Assembly (NCBI RefSeq): GCF_900107015.1 | Contig: NZ_FNOI01000001.1 | Span: forward strand, 746,501 to 810,500 | DNA: 64,000 bases | Source of the DNA: Litoreibacter albidus | GTDB taxonomy: Bacteria > Pseudomonadota > Alphaproteobacteria > Rhodobacterales > Rhodobacteraceae | Direction of reading: 5' to 3' | Part shown: positions 46,774 through 56,267 of the stretch, one piece after another | Position numbering within the stretch: position 1 is the first letter of the stretch | Layout: the number at the start of each line of letters is the position of its first letter | The notes under the pieces: model-generated | The model's input: only the letters and a program-made list of their open reading frames with translations | Databases searched by the model: none | Told to the model about the DNA's origin: nothing | Position numbers and translations under genes: made by a program

Positions 46774-47388
46774 TCAGGACACCGACAAAGGGCCATCCTG
46801 AAGGGCTGCGAAAATCTCAAAGTCGAGCGCATGACGTTCATGCAATTCCTGCTGCAATTCACGCGACAGGACTAAATCTCGTTTTGGTGACTGATTGACT
46901 GGCTTTAGAGAGATTTCGCAGTTAAGGCGCTGCTCCAAAAAACGGACGGCTGCGGGGAAGTCGCCATATGAGAACACGTGGTTTACGAGTAGATCCCCGC
47001 CGCTATCCGTGAGGAAGCGTGCTTGGCTCCCAACGTCGGCATAGGGCGGTTGATCTGCGCGAAGATAGGCCGCGACGAAATCATCGAAGCTTATCCCGTC
47101 TGTACTGTTCTGGTGGCCGTTCAGCGCGGGGCGTTGTCGGTACCGATACCAACTCCCTAACCAGTCCACGGGTTCGCGCATAAGCGCCATTGTCTCCAGT
47201 GGTGCGAGGTTTCCACGCTCGAATAGCTTGCGGTATTTTCGCTCAAATCCGCGTGCGTTCGTGTGCTTCATGCCGGGCGGGTCACGGAAAACAGCCGACG
47301 CCTTTGGCGACAGTGCGCGTTCCAGCGCGGATGTTCCCGTCTTGGGAACCGCCAGAAATGCCAGCCGTTCGTGAAAAAAGATCATCAT
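46774..47388 (-). CDS. Sulfotransferase-family protein
   Basis: 204 residues. LAFLAVPKTGTSALERAL is the 5'-phosphosulfate loop of PAPS-dependent sulfotransferases, and LMREPVDWLGSWYRYR carries the 3'-phosphate-binding Arg/Ser pattern. It may sulfate a carbohydrate or lipid; acceptor unknown. ATG at 47388 or 47385. Convergent with cckA (10 bp apart). Single gene. Confidence 0.85.
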   Translation of the reverse strand: MMIFFHERLAFLAVPKTGTSALERALSPKASAVFRDPPGMKHTNARGFERKYRKLFERGNLAPLETMALMREPVDWLGSWYRYRQRPALNGHQNSTDGISFDDFVAAYLRADQPPYADVGSQARFLTDSGGDLLVNHVFSYGDFPAAVRFLEQRLNCEISLKPVNQSPKRDLVLSRELQQELHERHALDFEIFAALQDGPLSVS

Positions 47389-47475
47389 TTCGGGCCAGCC
47401 CAACTGTTTTTGTTCAGTTTTAAACTAAACTTTAACCCGCGGTCTGAGAAGGTGCTGAAACATTTTACTTGATAT

Positions 47476-47518
47476 GTTCTCATTTTGTGCTCATAGATAC
47501 CTGGAACATATTGAGAAC
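47476..47518. promoter_or_regulatory. SOS (LexA) boxes in the recA promoter
   Basis: GAAC-ATATTGA-GAAC at 47504-47518 is an exact match to the alphaproteobacterial LexA site GAAC-N7-GAAC. A second, imperfect copy in the other orientation, GTTC-N7-GTGC, lies at 47476-47490. A possible promoter, TTGATA (47469-47474) and TAGATA (47494-47499), overlaps both, so LexA would block polymerase directly. The first box is 50 bp before the recA start. Confidence 0.88.
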
Positions 47519-47568
47519 ATAAGCAGTCATTGCCGCAGTCTAGGTGGTGTGAAATAAGGGACTAAATC

Positions 47569-48675
47569 ATGGCAACAGCAGAACTCCTTAAAATGAACCC
47601 AAAAGATCAAAACAATAAGCAAAAAGCACTGGATTCGGCGCTCGCACAGATCGAGCGCCAGTTCGGCAAGGGCTCGATCATGAAGCTGGGTGACGAAAAC
47701 TCCATCCAGCAAGTGGAAGCTTCGTCGACAGGTTCTTTGGGCTTGGATATCGCGCTCGGGATAGGGGGCTTGCCTAAAGGGCGGGTCATCGAAATTTTCG
47801 GGCCGGAATCCTCCGGTAAAACGACACTGACGTTGCATTGCGTGGCAGAAGCGCAAAAGAACGGTGGCGTTTGTGCGTTCGTCGATGCGGAGCATGCGCT
47901 GGACCCACAGTACGCACGCAAGCTGGGTGTTGATCTGGACGAGCTGCTGATTTCGCAGCCAGATACAGGTGAACAGGCACTTGAGATCGTCGACACGTTG
48001 GTGCGGTCCGGCGCCGTGAGCATGGTTATCGTCGATTCCGTTGCCGCCCTGACACCGAAGTCCGAACTGGAAGGCGATATGGGCGATAGCTCCGTCGGGG
48101 TGCACGCACGTCTGATGAGTCAAGCGATGCGTAAACTGACGAGTTCTATTTCGCGTTCCAACTGCATGGTGATCTTCATTAACCAGATCCGGATGAAGAT
48201 TGGCGTGATGTTTGGCAGTCCAGAGACAACGACCGGTGGGAATGCCCTCAAGTTCTATTCCTCGGTTCGTCTTGATATTCGCCGCATCGGTGCGTTGAAG
48301 GATCGCGACGAGGTTGTTGGCAACCTGACCCGCGTGAAAGTTGTGAAGAACAAAGTCGCCCCGCCGTTCAAGCAGGTCGAATTCGATATCATGTATGGCG
48401 AAGGCATTTCCAAGATGGGCGAGCTGCTCGATCTTGGTGTGAAAGCCGGTGTGGTTGAGAAATCCGGCTCTTGGTACAGCTACGGCGATGACCGGATCGG
48501 GCAGGGGCGTGAGAACGCGAAATCCTTCCTGAAGGAAAACTCCCACATTGCGCTAAGCATTGAGGATAAGGTTCGTGCCGCGCACGGATTGGACTTCGAG
48601 ATGCCAGAAGGTGAGAAAGCCGCCGCGAAGAAGGACGAGGCCAAAGATGAGACTGATGGTCTGATTGAAGGCTGA
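47569..48675 (+). CDS. recA: Recombinase A
   Basis: 368 residues. It catalyses strand exchange and LexA cleavage. Walker A is GPESSGKTT (78-86), [16 protein letters not shown] is the RecA signature, and [20 protein letters not shown] covers loop L2. The C-terminal tail is acidic/lysine-rich ([17 protein letters not shown]). SOS boxes lie upstream and a hairpin terminator downstream. Next gene alaS, the usual order in Rhodobacteraceae. Confidence 0.98.
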   Translation: MATAELLKMNPKDQNNKQKALDSALAQIERQFGKGSIMKLGDENSIQQVEASSTGSLGLDIALGIGGLPKGRVIEIFGPESSGKTTLTLHCVAEAQKNGGVCAFVDAEHALDPQYARKLGVDLDELLISQPDTGEQALEIVDTLVRSGAVSMVIVDSVAALTPKSELEGDMGDSSVGVHARLMSQAMRKLTSSISRSNCMVIFINQIRMKIGVMFGSPETTTGGNALKFYSSVRLDIRRIGALKDRDEVVGNLTRVKVVKNKVAPPFKQVEFDIMYGEGISKMGELLDLGVKAGVVEKSGSWYSYGDDRIGQGRENAKSFLKENSHIALSIEDKVRAAHGLDFEMPEGEKAAAKKDEAKDETDGLIEG

Positions 48676-48717
48676 TTTGTCGCGGAGCACCGCACATTTG
48701 ATCTGGAAATCGGTTGG

Positions 48718-48740
48718 GGGCGGCTTTTGGGCCGCCCTTT
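48718..48740 (+). terminator. recA terminator
   Basis: GGGCGGC, loop TTTTGG, GCCGCCC followed by TTT. A 7-pair GC stem 42 bp after the recA stop codon, with a short T-run, consistent with a rho-independent terminator before alaS. Confidence 0.75.
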
Positions 48741-48830
48741 CCCGTTTCATGTGGCCATTTCCAAGGCGATGGCTTTACCTGCACGGCGCGGGGGGATATT
48801 TGCTGATGCAAACAAAGCAAAGTGAGCCTC

Positions 48831-51479
48831 ATGCCCAGCCTGAACGACATCCGCTCGACATTCCTGCGTTACTTCGAAGCGCAGGGCCATTCCGTGCAAC
48901 CTTCCAGCCCGTTGGTTCCGCGCAACGACCCGACATTGATGTTCGCCAATTCGGGGATGGTGCAGTTTAAAAACCTGTTCACCGGCGTCGAGACACGCGA
49001 CTACAAACGTGCAACGACCGCACAAAAATGCGTGCGGGCCGGAGGCAAACACAATGATCTGGACAATGTGGGCTACACCGCGCGCCACCACACGTTCTTT
49101 GAGATGCTGGGCAACTTCAGCTTCGGCGATTACTTCAAAGAAGAGGCTATTGCCTTCGCTTGGGAGCTGATCACCAAGGACTTTGGCATCGATAAAGACC
49201 GCTTGTCGGTGACCGTTTACCATACTGATGACGAAGCCTATGACATCTGGAAGAAGCTTGGCGTGCCGGAAGAGCGGATCATCCGGATCGCGACGTCGGA
49301 CAACTTCTGGCAGATGGGGCCAACCGGCCCATGCGGCCCATGCACCGAGATTTTCTACGATCACGGGGATCACATCTGGGGCGGCCCTCCCGGTAGCCCA
49401 GAGGAAGACGGCGATCGGTTCATTGAGATCTGGAACATTGTTTTCATGCAGAATGAACGGTTCGAAGACGGGTCCATGCGGGCGTTGGAGATGCAGAGCA
49501 TCGACACGGGTATGGGGTTGGAGCGGATTGCGGCTTTGCTGCAAGGTAGCCACGACAACTATGACACCGACCTGTTCAAAGCGTTGATTGAAGCGTCGGC
49601 GAACGCGACGTCGACCGACCCGTTTGGCGATCAGAACGTGCATCATCGCGTCATTGCGGACCACCTGCGCTCCACCACGTTTCTGATCGCGGATGGTGTG
49701 ATGCCATCGAACGATGGTCGTGGCTATGTGTTGCGCCGGATCATGCGGCGCGCGATGCGCCATGCGCATTTGCTGGGTGCGAAAGATCCCGTGATGCACC
49801 AATTGGTGCCGTCATTGGTGACCCAGATGGGCGCGGCCTACCCTGAATTGGGGCAGGCCCAAGCGCTGATTGAGGAGACGCTGCGCGCAGAGGAAACCCG
49901 CTTCAAGCAAACACTGGAACGCGGGTTGCGCCTGCTCGACGATGAGATGTCGGGTTTGGCTGACGGCGCGGAACTGCCGGGCAAGGCTGCGTTCAAGCTC
50001 TATGACACCTTTGGCTTCCCGTTGGATTTGACGCAAGATGCGCTGCGCGAAAAGGGTCGCACGGTTGACGTGGAAGGCTTTGACGCGGCCATGGCGGAGC
50101 AAAAAGCATTGGCCCGCGCCGCATGGTCTGGGACGGGCGAAGCCGCGGACAGCACGATCTGGTTCGACATTGCGGACAAGCACGGCACCACGGATTTCCT
50201 AGGCTACGACACCGAAGTGGCCGAAGGCCAGTTGGTGGCTATCTTGAAAGACGGGGCCGAGGTCGAGGTGGCATCGAAGGGCGACGCGGTTCAGTTGGTG
50301 TTCAACCAGTCGCCATTTTACGCCGAAAGCGGCGGGCAAGTCGGCGACAGCGGCACCGTCAAAACCGACGCGGGCGCCGGCACGGTGACCGAAACACGCA
50401 AGGCCGCCGGAGTGTTCATCCACTTTGCGGAAATCACCGAGGGCGAACTACGCGTTGGCGCGGGGGCGGAGTTGGCCGTGAATCACGCGCGCAGAAGCGC
50501 CATTCGCGCCAACCACTCCGCCACGCACCTGTTGCACGAAGCGTTGCGGGTTGCCTTGGGCGACCACGTGGCGCAGCGGGGATCGTTGAATGCCGATGAT
50601 CGTTTGCGGTTCGATTTCAGCCACAACAAAGCGCTGACTCTGGATCAGCTGCGGCAGGTGGAGGCGGACGTTAACCGCTTCATCCGCCAGAACAGCACCG
50701 TTGAAACCCGCATTATGACCCCCGACGACGCGCGCGCCATTGGTGCACAAGCGCTGTTCGGTGAGAAATACGGCGATGAGGTTCGTGTGGTCTCGATGGG
50801 CAAGGACGCGACGGGCAAAGGCGCTGACGGCCAGACATATTCGCTTGAACTATGTGGCGGCACCCACGTGAAGCAAACCGGTGATATCGGGATGTTCGTG
50901 ACCTTGGGCGACAGCGCATCCAGCGCTGGTGTGCGCCGGATAGAGGCCCTGACGGGGCAGGCGGCGTTCGACTACCTCAGCAGCCAGGACGCACGTTTGG
51001 CCGATGTGGCGTCGACGCTTAAAGCCTCCGCGGAGGACGTTCCAGCACGGGTGAAAGCGTTGCAGGATGAGCGCAAAGCGCTTAGCAACGAAGTAGCCCA
51101 ATTGCGCCGCGAATTGGCGATGAGCGGCGGCGCGGCACAAGTGGCGGACGAAGACGTCGGCGGCACAGCTTTCTTTGCGCAGGTTCTGTCCGGCGTCTCG
51201 GGTAAGGATTTACCAGCACTGATCGACGAGCATAAGGCGCGTATGGGGTCTGGTGCGGTGTTGTTGATTGCAGATGCGGACGGTAAAGCCGCAGTAGCGG
51301 CGGGCGTGACGGATGATTTGACAGGACAGCTGTCAGCGGTTGATCTGGTACGTGCAGCGGTCGCTGAACTGGGTGGTAAGGGCGGCGGCGGCCGTCCCGC
51401 GATGGCCCAAGGCGGCGGCGCAAGCGCAGAAAACGCGGATGCAGCAATCAACGCGGCCAAAGCCGTTATCGGAGGATAG
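48831..51479 (+). CDS. alaS: Alanyl-tRNA synthetase
   Basis: 882 residues, normal length. Aminoacylation domain at the N-terminus ([40 protein letters not shown]), editing domain with [12 protein letters not shown] and the zinc motif [15 protein letters not shown], and a C-terminal C-Ala domain rich in Gly/Ala. The start at 48831 is the standard AlaS start; a GTG three codons upstream is possible. DUF1330 gene begins 1 bp after its stop codon. Confidence 0.97.
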   Translation: MPSLNDIRSTFLRYFEAQGHSVQPSSPLVPRNDPTLMFANSGMVQFKNLFTGVETRDYKRATTAQKCVRAGGKHNDLDNVGYTARHHTFFEMLGNFSFGDYFKEEAIAFAWELITKDFGIDKDRLSVTVYHTDDEAYDIWKKLGVPEERIIRIATSDNFWQMGPTGPCGPCTEIFYDHGDHIWGGPPGSPEEDGDRFIEIWNIVFMQNERFEDGSMRALEMQSIDTGMGLERIAALLQGSHDNYDTDLFKALIEASANATSTDPFGDQNVHHRVIADHLRSTTFLIADGVMPSNDGRGYVLRRIMRRAMRHAHLLGAKDPVMHQLVPSLVTQMGAAYPELGQAQALIEETLRAEETRFKQTLERGLRLLDDEMSGLADGAELPGKAAFKLYDTFGFPLDLTQDALREKGRTVDVEGFDAAMAEQKALARAAWSGTGEAADSTIWFDIADKHGTTDFLGYDTEVAEGQLVAILKDGAEVEVASKGDAVQLVFNQSPFYAESGGQVGDSGTVKTDAGAGTVTETRKAAGVFIHFAEITEGELRVGAGAELAVNHARRSAIRANHSATHLLHEALRVALGDHVAQRGSLNADDRLRFDFSHNKALTLDQLRQVEADVNRFIRQNSTVETRIMTPDDARAIGAQALFGEKYGDEVRVVSMGKDATGKGADGQTYSLELCGGTHVKQTGDIGMFVTLGDSASSAGVRRIEALTGQAAFDYLSSQDARLADVASTLKASAEDVPARVKALQDERKALSNEVAQLRRELAMSGGAAQVADEDVGGTAFFAQVLSGVSGKDLPALIDEHKARMGSGAVLLIADADGKAAVAAGVTDDLTGQLSAVDLVRAAVAELGGKGGGGRPAMAQGGGASAENADAAINAAKAVIGG

Positions 51480-51480
51480 A

Positions 51481-51771
51481 ATGCCAACAGCCCTATGGAT
51501 CGCCCATGTGAAGGTCACAGACCCGGAGCGTTATGCCAAATACGCGGCAGGCGCGACTGTCGCGATTGCGGATCATGACGGCGTGTTTCTAGCCCGCAAC
51601 GGCGCATATGAGCAGCTGGAGGGCAACGACCGTGCCCGCAATGTTGTGGCGCGGTTTCCGTCACTGAAGCGCGCGCATGAATGTTATTATTCAGACGCTT
51701 ATCAGGCAGCTCTAAAGTTCGCCGAAGGTGCTGCGGAGCGCGACTTGATGATCGTGGAGGAGTTGGAGTAG
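51481..51771 (+). CDS. DUF1330 domain protein
   Basis: 96 residues of the dimeric alpha-beta barrel (DUF1330) type: MPTALWIAHVKVTDPERYAK, GVFLARNG, NVVARFPSLKRAHECYYSDA. Small cytoplasmic protein of unknown function, co-transcribed with alaS (1 bp apart). A strong terminator follows 80 bp downstream. Confidence 0.9.
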   Translation: MPTALWIAHVKVTDPERYAKYAAGATVAIADHDGVFLARNGAYEQLEGNDRARNVVARFPSLKRAHECYYSDAYQAALKFAEGAAERDLMIVEELE

Positions 51772-51848
51772 GCGCATAGTCTGCGCTCGGTCTCGGTGCG
51801 TGATTAGCTCGGGGCACTAAAGCACGGTCATTAGCGTACGAAAACGAA

Positions 51849-51889
51849 AACGGCGCGGCGCGGGTTTCCCCACGCCGCGCCGTTTTTTT
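51849..51889. terminator. Bidirectional terminator between the alaS unit and the liv operon
   Basis: AACGGCGCGGCG-CGGG-tttcc-CC-A-CGCCGCGCCGTT followed by TTTTT on the plus strand; the minus strand has TTTTCGTTTTCG after the stem. Very GC-rich stem of about 14 pairs between convergent genes, ending the alaS/DUF1330 transcript and the livM end of the liv operon. Confidence 0.9.
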
Positions 51890-51907
51890 GTTATCAGGCC
51901 TGTCGTG

Positions 51908-53212
51908 TTACCGCTCTGGGATCAAACCACGTGGGCTGAACCGCAAGACCAGCAGCAAGACAACGCCCATGGTTAGCAGACGCATGTGCGCGGCGCTCTC
52001 AATCAGGTGATCTTTCAACCAGTAGCCGTCGCTCATCCCGGACGTAATCAGGCCCATCAAGGCAAGCCCCATAGGCTCAACCTGAACCCATAAGAACCAA
52101 ATCAGGAAGCCGCCCAAAACGGAGCCGAAGTTGTTGCCGGAGCCACCCACGATGACCATCACCCAGATCAGGAAGGTGTAGCGCAACGGCTGGTAGCTGG
52201 TTGGCGTTAGCTGCCCGTCAAGCGTTGTCATCATCGCGCCTGCGATGCCGCAGATGGCGGAGCCGAGGATGAAGATTTGCAAATGCCGTGCGGTGACGTC
52301 TTTGCCCATCGCTTCCGCCGCAACCTCATTGTCACGGATCGCGCGCATCATACGACCCCAAGGGGAGTTCAACGCCTTCTGCGCGAGCCACAGCAAGACG
52401 ACCAAGACTACAGTGAACAATAGGGAGTACCCGAGCTTCACATAGAGCGTTGATGCGGTGGACGCGTCCAACCCGAAGCCCGCTGCCTTCTCGACAAAGC
52501 TGGCGCTGTTTTGCAGGTCGATCTCGTAGGGGACACCTGTTGGACGTGGCAGGCCGACGACGTTTTTCACGCCGCGTGACAGCCATTCCTCGTTCTTCAT
52601 GACGGAGATGATGATCTCCGCAATGCCGAGCGTTGCGATGGCGAGATAGTCCGACCGCAGGCCAAGGGCAGTTTTGCCGATGATCCATGCCGCACCTGCC
52701 GCGAACAGGCCGCCGACAGGCCATGCAACCAGAACAGGCAGGCCTAGGCCGCCTAGATACCCCGTCGAGGCTGGGTTCACGGCTTCAACAGCCTCAACAC
52801 CCGCGTCGAAGACATAGCGAAACAGGAAGAAACCGCCGATCAGGATGGCCACCATCGTCAGCCCCCGTGTGCGGCCCTTCGGCAAACGCTGATAGGCCAT
52901 GATCGCCGCGATAATGGTGCCCGCCCCGAGGAGCAGACCCGCGAGCACTTGAAAGCCACCGGCGCTCCATTCCTCTGCGTTGGCCGGCATGGATGTGATC
53001 ACCGCCGCAAGGCCGCCAAGCGCCACGAAGCCCATGATCCCGACGTTAAACAGCCCCGCGAGGCCCCATTGAAGGTTCACGCCGAGCGCGAGGATGGCAG
53101 AGATTAACCCCATGTTGAGGATATACAGCGCAGAGTTCCACGACTGCGCAAAGCCCGTCACAAGGATCAGCAGGCCAACGAAAACGAATAGAAGTGCGTC
53201 ACGGCGGGTCAT
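51908..53212 (-). CDS. livM: Branched-chain amino acid ABC transporter permease LivM
   Basis: 434 residues, with about 10 membrane helices and a longer N-terminal half than E. coli-type LivM. Permease motifs IATLGIAEIIISVMKNEEW and GRMMRAIRDNEVAAEAMGKD (ATPase contact) are clear, as is TTLDGQLTPTSY near the end. Overlaps livH by ATGA. Last gene of the operon. Confidence 0.93.
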   Translation of the reverse strand: MTRRDALLFVFVGLLILVTGFAQSWNSALYILNMGLISAILALGVNLQWGLAGLFNVGIMGFVALGGLAAVITSMPANAEEWSAGGFQVLAGLLLGAGTIIAAIMAYQRLPKGRTRGLTMVAILIGGFFLFRYVFDAGVEAVEAVNPASTGYLGGLGLPVLVAWPVGGLFAAGAAWIIGKTALGLRSDYLAIATLGIAEIIISVMKNEEWLSRGVKNVVGLPRPTGVPYEIDLQNSASFVEKAAGFGLDASTASTLYVKLGYSLLFTVVLVVLLWLAQKALNSPWGRMMRAIRDNEVAAEAMGKDVTARHLQIFILGSAICGIAGAMMTTLDGQLTPTSYQPLRYTFLIWVMVIVGGSGNNFGSVLGGFLIWFLWVQVEPMGLALMGLITSGMSDGYWLKDHLIESAAHMRLLTMGVVLLLVLRFSPRGLIPER

Positions 53213-54219
53213 ACGGATTTTCCTTTAAACAGGCCTGTCGGCTTAAACAAAAGCACGATGATCAGGATCGAGAAGGACACGGCGAACTTGTAATCCGTGC
53301 TCATGAGTTGGGCCAACCCGTCCGGTGCTAAGGCGTCGGGCAGCACGTAGTTGGCAACTTTCTTGAACGCGTAGGTTACCGTTACTTCGGAAAAGGCGAT
53401 GACAAAGCCGCCCGCGATGGCACCCAAAGGGTTGCCAAGCCCGCCGACGATTGCAGCGGCGAAGATTGGCAGCAGCAGTTGGAAGTAGGTGAACGGTTTG
53501 AACGATTTGTCCAACCCATAGAGCGTGCCTGCAACGGTCGCCAGGGCGGCCACGATTAACCAAGTATAAAGGACCACACGCTCCGGGTTGATGCCCGAGA
53601 GGAGCGCAAGATCTTCGTTGTCGGAATAGGCTCGCATGGACTTGCCGGTGCGGGTGCGGTTCAGGAACCAGAACAACACGGCCACAACGATGACGGCTGT
53701 GACGACGGTTAGGCCTTGGCTGGTTTTGATCGCCAGACCCTCTTTCAGACCTGTCATGGCCTTAAACTCGCGTGCGGAGATGATGAAACGTTCGCCATCT
53801 GCAAACCGCTGATCACCCGGTCCGATGATAAAGCGCGTAAGGCCGTTCATGATGAACATGACGCCCAAGCTGACCATCACCATGACCACGGGCTTCACTT
53901 TTCGCTGTCGGTAGAACTGATAAACCATCTTGTCCGTGCCGATCAGCAATAGCCCCGTCAACGCGATGCCAAAGGGCAGGGCGAGCAGGGCGGTTGGCAA
54001 CGGACCAAAGCTGATACCAGCGCTTTGAAAGCCCCATGTGATCAAGATCACAAACATGGTGCCCATCGCCATGGTGTCCCCATGGGCGAAATTAGAAAAG
54101 CGCAAGATGCCGTAGATCAGCGTCACCCCAAGCGCCCCAAGCGCCAGTTGCGCGCCGTAGGCCATGCCCGGAACGATGACGAAGTTTGCCAGGGCCACAA
54201 TGGCGTTTAAGAAATCCAT
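53209..54219 (-). CDS. livH: Branched-chain amino acid ABC transporter permease LivH
   Basis: 336 residues, membrane permease. GVTLIYGILRFSNFAHGDTM is the LivH signature, MRAYSDNEDLALLSGINPER the coupling region, and AAIVGGLGNPLGAIAGGFVI is typical near the C-terminus. Its ATG shares one base with the stop codon of the small secreted-protein gene (TAATG), so translation of the two is linked. Confidence 0.93.
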   Translation of the reverse strand: MDFLNAIVALANFVIVPGMAYGAQLALGALGVTLIYGILRFSNFAHGDTMAMGTMFVILITWGFQSAGISFGPLPTALLALPFGIALTGLLLIGTDKMVYQFYRQRKVKPVVMVMVSLGVMFIMNGLTRFIIGPGDQRFADGERFIISAREFKAMTGLKEGLAIKTSQGLTVVTAVIVVAVLFWFLNRTRTGKSMRAYSDNEDLALLSGINPERVVLYTWLIVAALATVAGTLYGLDKSFKPFTYFQLLLPIFAAAIVGGLGNPLGAIAGGFVIAFSEVTVTYAFKKVANYVLPDALAPDGLAQLMSTDYKFAVSFSILIIVLLFKPTGLFKGKSV

Positions 54220-54581
54220 TAGTCTGCCCCTTCGCAGTTGCCGAGGTAGCTGACGACCATCGGCCCTTCATAGAGATGTGTGGAGTAGCGGGCGGTGCCG
54301 TCCGCGGCGCGGCTCATCAGGTGAAACGCGCTGTCGGTGACCCCGACGTAGACGCGCACGGTGTCACTGCCGCCAACGCTGGCCGTCACGGTTTCTGCGT
54401 CACTGACGAGGGCCGTTTTGCCCTCGGTTTGCTCGATCGCCATCGAAAAACTGGTGTCGGTGCAGCTCTCGGACTCGAAGCATTCGGTGGTGAAGGTGCA
54501 CTGCGTTGTCTGCGCGGCGAGCGGCAGGGCCAGCAGTGCGGCCAGCGCCGCTGTGGTGGCTGTTATTTTACGGGATATCAT
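54219..54581 (-). CDS. Small secreted four-cysteine protein embedded in the liv operon
   Basis: 120 residues starting MISRKITATTAALAALLALP, a signal peptide cleaved near LAAQ. The mature part of about 95 residues has four cysteines (TTQC, TTEC, SESC and GNC), enough for two disulfides, and a beta-rich pattern. No family recognised. It lies between livF (1 bp away) and livH (1-base overlap), so it is firmly part of the operon, unusual for a Liv system. Longer in-frame starts further upstream overlap livF and lack signal-peptide logic. Confidence 0.75.
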   Translation of the reverse strand: MISRKITATTAALAALLALPLAAQTTQCTFTTECFESESCTDTSFSMAIEQTEGKTALVSDAETVTASVGGSDTVRVYVGVTDSAFHLMSRAADGTARYSTHLYEGPMVVSYLGNCEGAD

Positions 54582-54582
54582 C

Positions 54583-55419
54583 TTATCCTCCCAAGAAGCT
54601 TTTGCGGACTTCGGGGTCATTGAGCAACGCTTGCCCTGTGTCTGTGAAGCGATTGGCGCCTTGCACAAGCACATAGCCTTTGTCAGCGATTTCAAGTGCT
54701 TGTCTGGCGTTCTGCTCAACCATCAAGATAGAGATTCCGGTGCGAGCGACCTCGATAATCCGGTCAAACAGCTCATCCATTACGATAGGCGAAACCCCTG
54801 CGGTTGGCTCGTCCAGCATCAAGACTTTGGGCTGTGTCATCAGCGCGCGCCCGACGGCCACCTGCTGACGTTGCCCCCCTGACAACTCGCCTGCGGCTTG
54901 GTTGCGCTTCTCTTTAAGGATCGGGAACAGGTCGTAGATCTGCTCAATCGTGCCTTGCAGATCGTCGCGGCGCAGGAAGCCGCCCATCTCCAGATTCTCC
55001 TCAACGCTCATCGACGTGAAGATGTTGGAGGTCTGCGGCACAAACGCCATGCCCTTGGCCACGCGGGCTTGCGGGGTCAGGTTGGTGATGTCTTCGCCGC
55101 CCAAACGCACGGCGCCTTGGCGTACGTTAAGCATGCCGAAGACGGCCTTCATCGCGGTGGATTTGCCCGCGCCGTTGGGGCCGACGATGACGGCGATTTC
55201 GCCTTCATTCACCGCGATTGTGCAGTCGTGCAGGATGTCAGGCCCTTGGCCGTAGCCACCCGACATGGCGTCGCCGATCAGATACGGCTCCCCCGCAACG
55301 CCTTTGGTCGGGGCGTGCTTGGTCTTTTGGGTCTCAATCGCGCCACCGACAGCTCTGGTCGGGTCTTTGCCCAAGGACGCATCCTTGTTGCCGCGCGCGT
55401 CATAGCTGTTGTTACTCAT
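54583..55419 (-). CDS. livF: Branched-chain amino acid ABC transporter ATP-binding protein LivF
   Basis: 278 residues. The ATPase core starts near residue 45 and has Walker A GPNGAGKST, signature LSGGQRQQVAVGRAL and Walker B VLMLDEPTAG. The first 40 or so residues (MSNNSYDARGNKDASLGKDP...) are a hydrophilic extension not found in ordinary LivF of about 235 residues. Overlaps livG by ATGA. Confidence 0.93.
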   Translation of the reverse strand: MSNNSYDARGNKDASLGKDPTRAVGGAIETQKTKHAPTKGVAGEPYLIGDAMSGGYGQGPDILHDCTIAVNEGEIAVIVGPNGAGKSTAMKAVFGMLNVRQGAVRLGGEDITNLTPQARVAKGMAFVPQTSNIFTSMSVEENLEMGGFLRRDDLQGTIEQIYDLFPILKEKRNQAAGELSGGQRQQVAVGRALMTQPKVLMLDEPTAGVSPIVMDELFDRIIEVARTGISILMVEQNARQALEIADKGYVLVQGANRFTDTGQALLNDPEVRKSFLGG

Positions 55420-56195
55420 GCCGATGCCACCTTGTTCTTTAGTCCGGTGCCCAGATAAGCTTCGATCACCTGTTCGTTGGCCTTGATCTCGTCAAGCGTG
55501 CCTTCTGCAAGCACGCGGCCCTCGGCCATGCAAATCACGGGGTCGCAGAGGCGGCCGATGAAATCCATGTCGTGCTCGATCACCACGAAGGTGTAGCCGC
55601 GTTCCTTGTTCAGACGGATGATTGCGTCGCCGATGGTGTTCAGCAGCGTGCGGTTCACGCCTGCGCCAACTTCGTCCAAAAACACAATTTTGGCGTCGAC
55701 CATCATGGTGCGGCCCAGTTCGAGCAGTTTCTTTTGTCCGCCGGAAATGTTGCCTGCGCGCTCATCACTGATGTGGTCGATGGTCAGGAACTCAAGCACC
55801 TCGTCGGCCTTCGCCGCCAGCGCACGTTCCTCATCGGCGATGCGTTTACGCCCGAACCATGTGTTCCACAGCTTCTCACCGGCTTGGTCAGCGGGCACCA
55901 TCATCAGGTTTTCACGCAAACTCATGGAGGAGAACTCATGCGCGATCTGAAACGTGCGCAGCAGCCCTTTGCCAAATAGCGTGTGCGGCGGCAGGCCTGT
56001 GATGTCCTCGCCGTCCATGATGACTTTACCGGAGGTTGGTTGAAGAACGCCAGCTATCACGTTGAAAAGTGTGGTTTTTCCTGCGCCATTCGGCCCAATC
56101 AATCCGGTGATTGACCCTTGCTTGATGGTCAGGGTTGAGCCGTCAACGGCGTGAAACCCGCCGAAATGCTTATGGAGATCGTGAACTTCGATCAT
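55416..56195 (-). CDS. livG: Branched-chain amino acid ABC transporter ATP-binding protein LivG
   Basis: 259 residues. Walker A GPNGAGKTT, signature NISGGQKKLLELGRTMM, Walker B IVFLDEVGAGVNRTL and switch VVIEHDMDFIG are all present. It pairs with LivF. It lies 72 bp downstream of the binding-protein gene, the gap filled by a strong hairpin. Confidence 0.94.
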   Translation of the reverse strand: MIEVHDLHKHFGGFHAVDGSTLTIKQGSITGLIGPNGAGKTTLFNVIAGVLQPTSGKVIMDGEDITGLPPHTLFGKGLLRTFQIAHEFSSMSLRENLMMVPADQAGEKLWNTWFGRKRIADEERALAAKADEVLEFLTIDHISDERAGNISGGQKKLLELGRTMMVDAKIVFLDEVGAGVNRTLLNTIGDAIIRLNKERGYTFVVIEHDMDFIGRLCDPVICMAEGRVLAEGTLDEIKANEQVIEAYLGTGLKNKVASA

Positions 56196-56214
56196 TTTAT
56201 ACGCCCCTTTGCAA

Positions 56215-56250
56215 AGCAGCCCGAGGTGCGGACACCTCGGGCTGCTTTTT
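56215..56250. terminator. Strong hairpin between livK and livG
   Basis: AGCAGCCCGAGGTG, loop CGGA, CACCTCGGGCTGCT (56215-56246): a perfect 14-pair stem. The T6 run is on the plus-strand side; on the transcribed minus strand the stem is followed by TTTGC. Sitting directly after the binding-protein gene, it likely causes partial termination or protects the livK mRNA 3' end, giving more binding protein than transporter. Confidence 0.8.
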
Positions 56251-56267
56251 TAGGTTTTCAAGAGAGA

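Noticed and set aside
47527-48546. 339-codon minus-strand frame over recA
   Set aside because: Antisense shadow of recA with no recognisable features.
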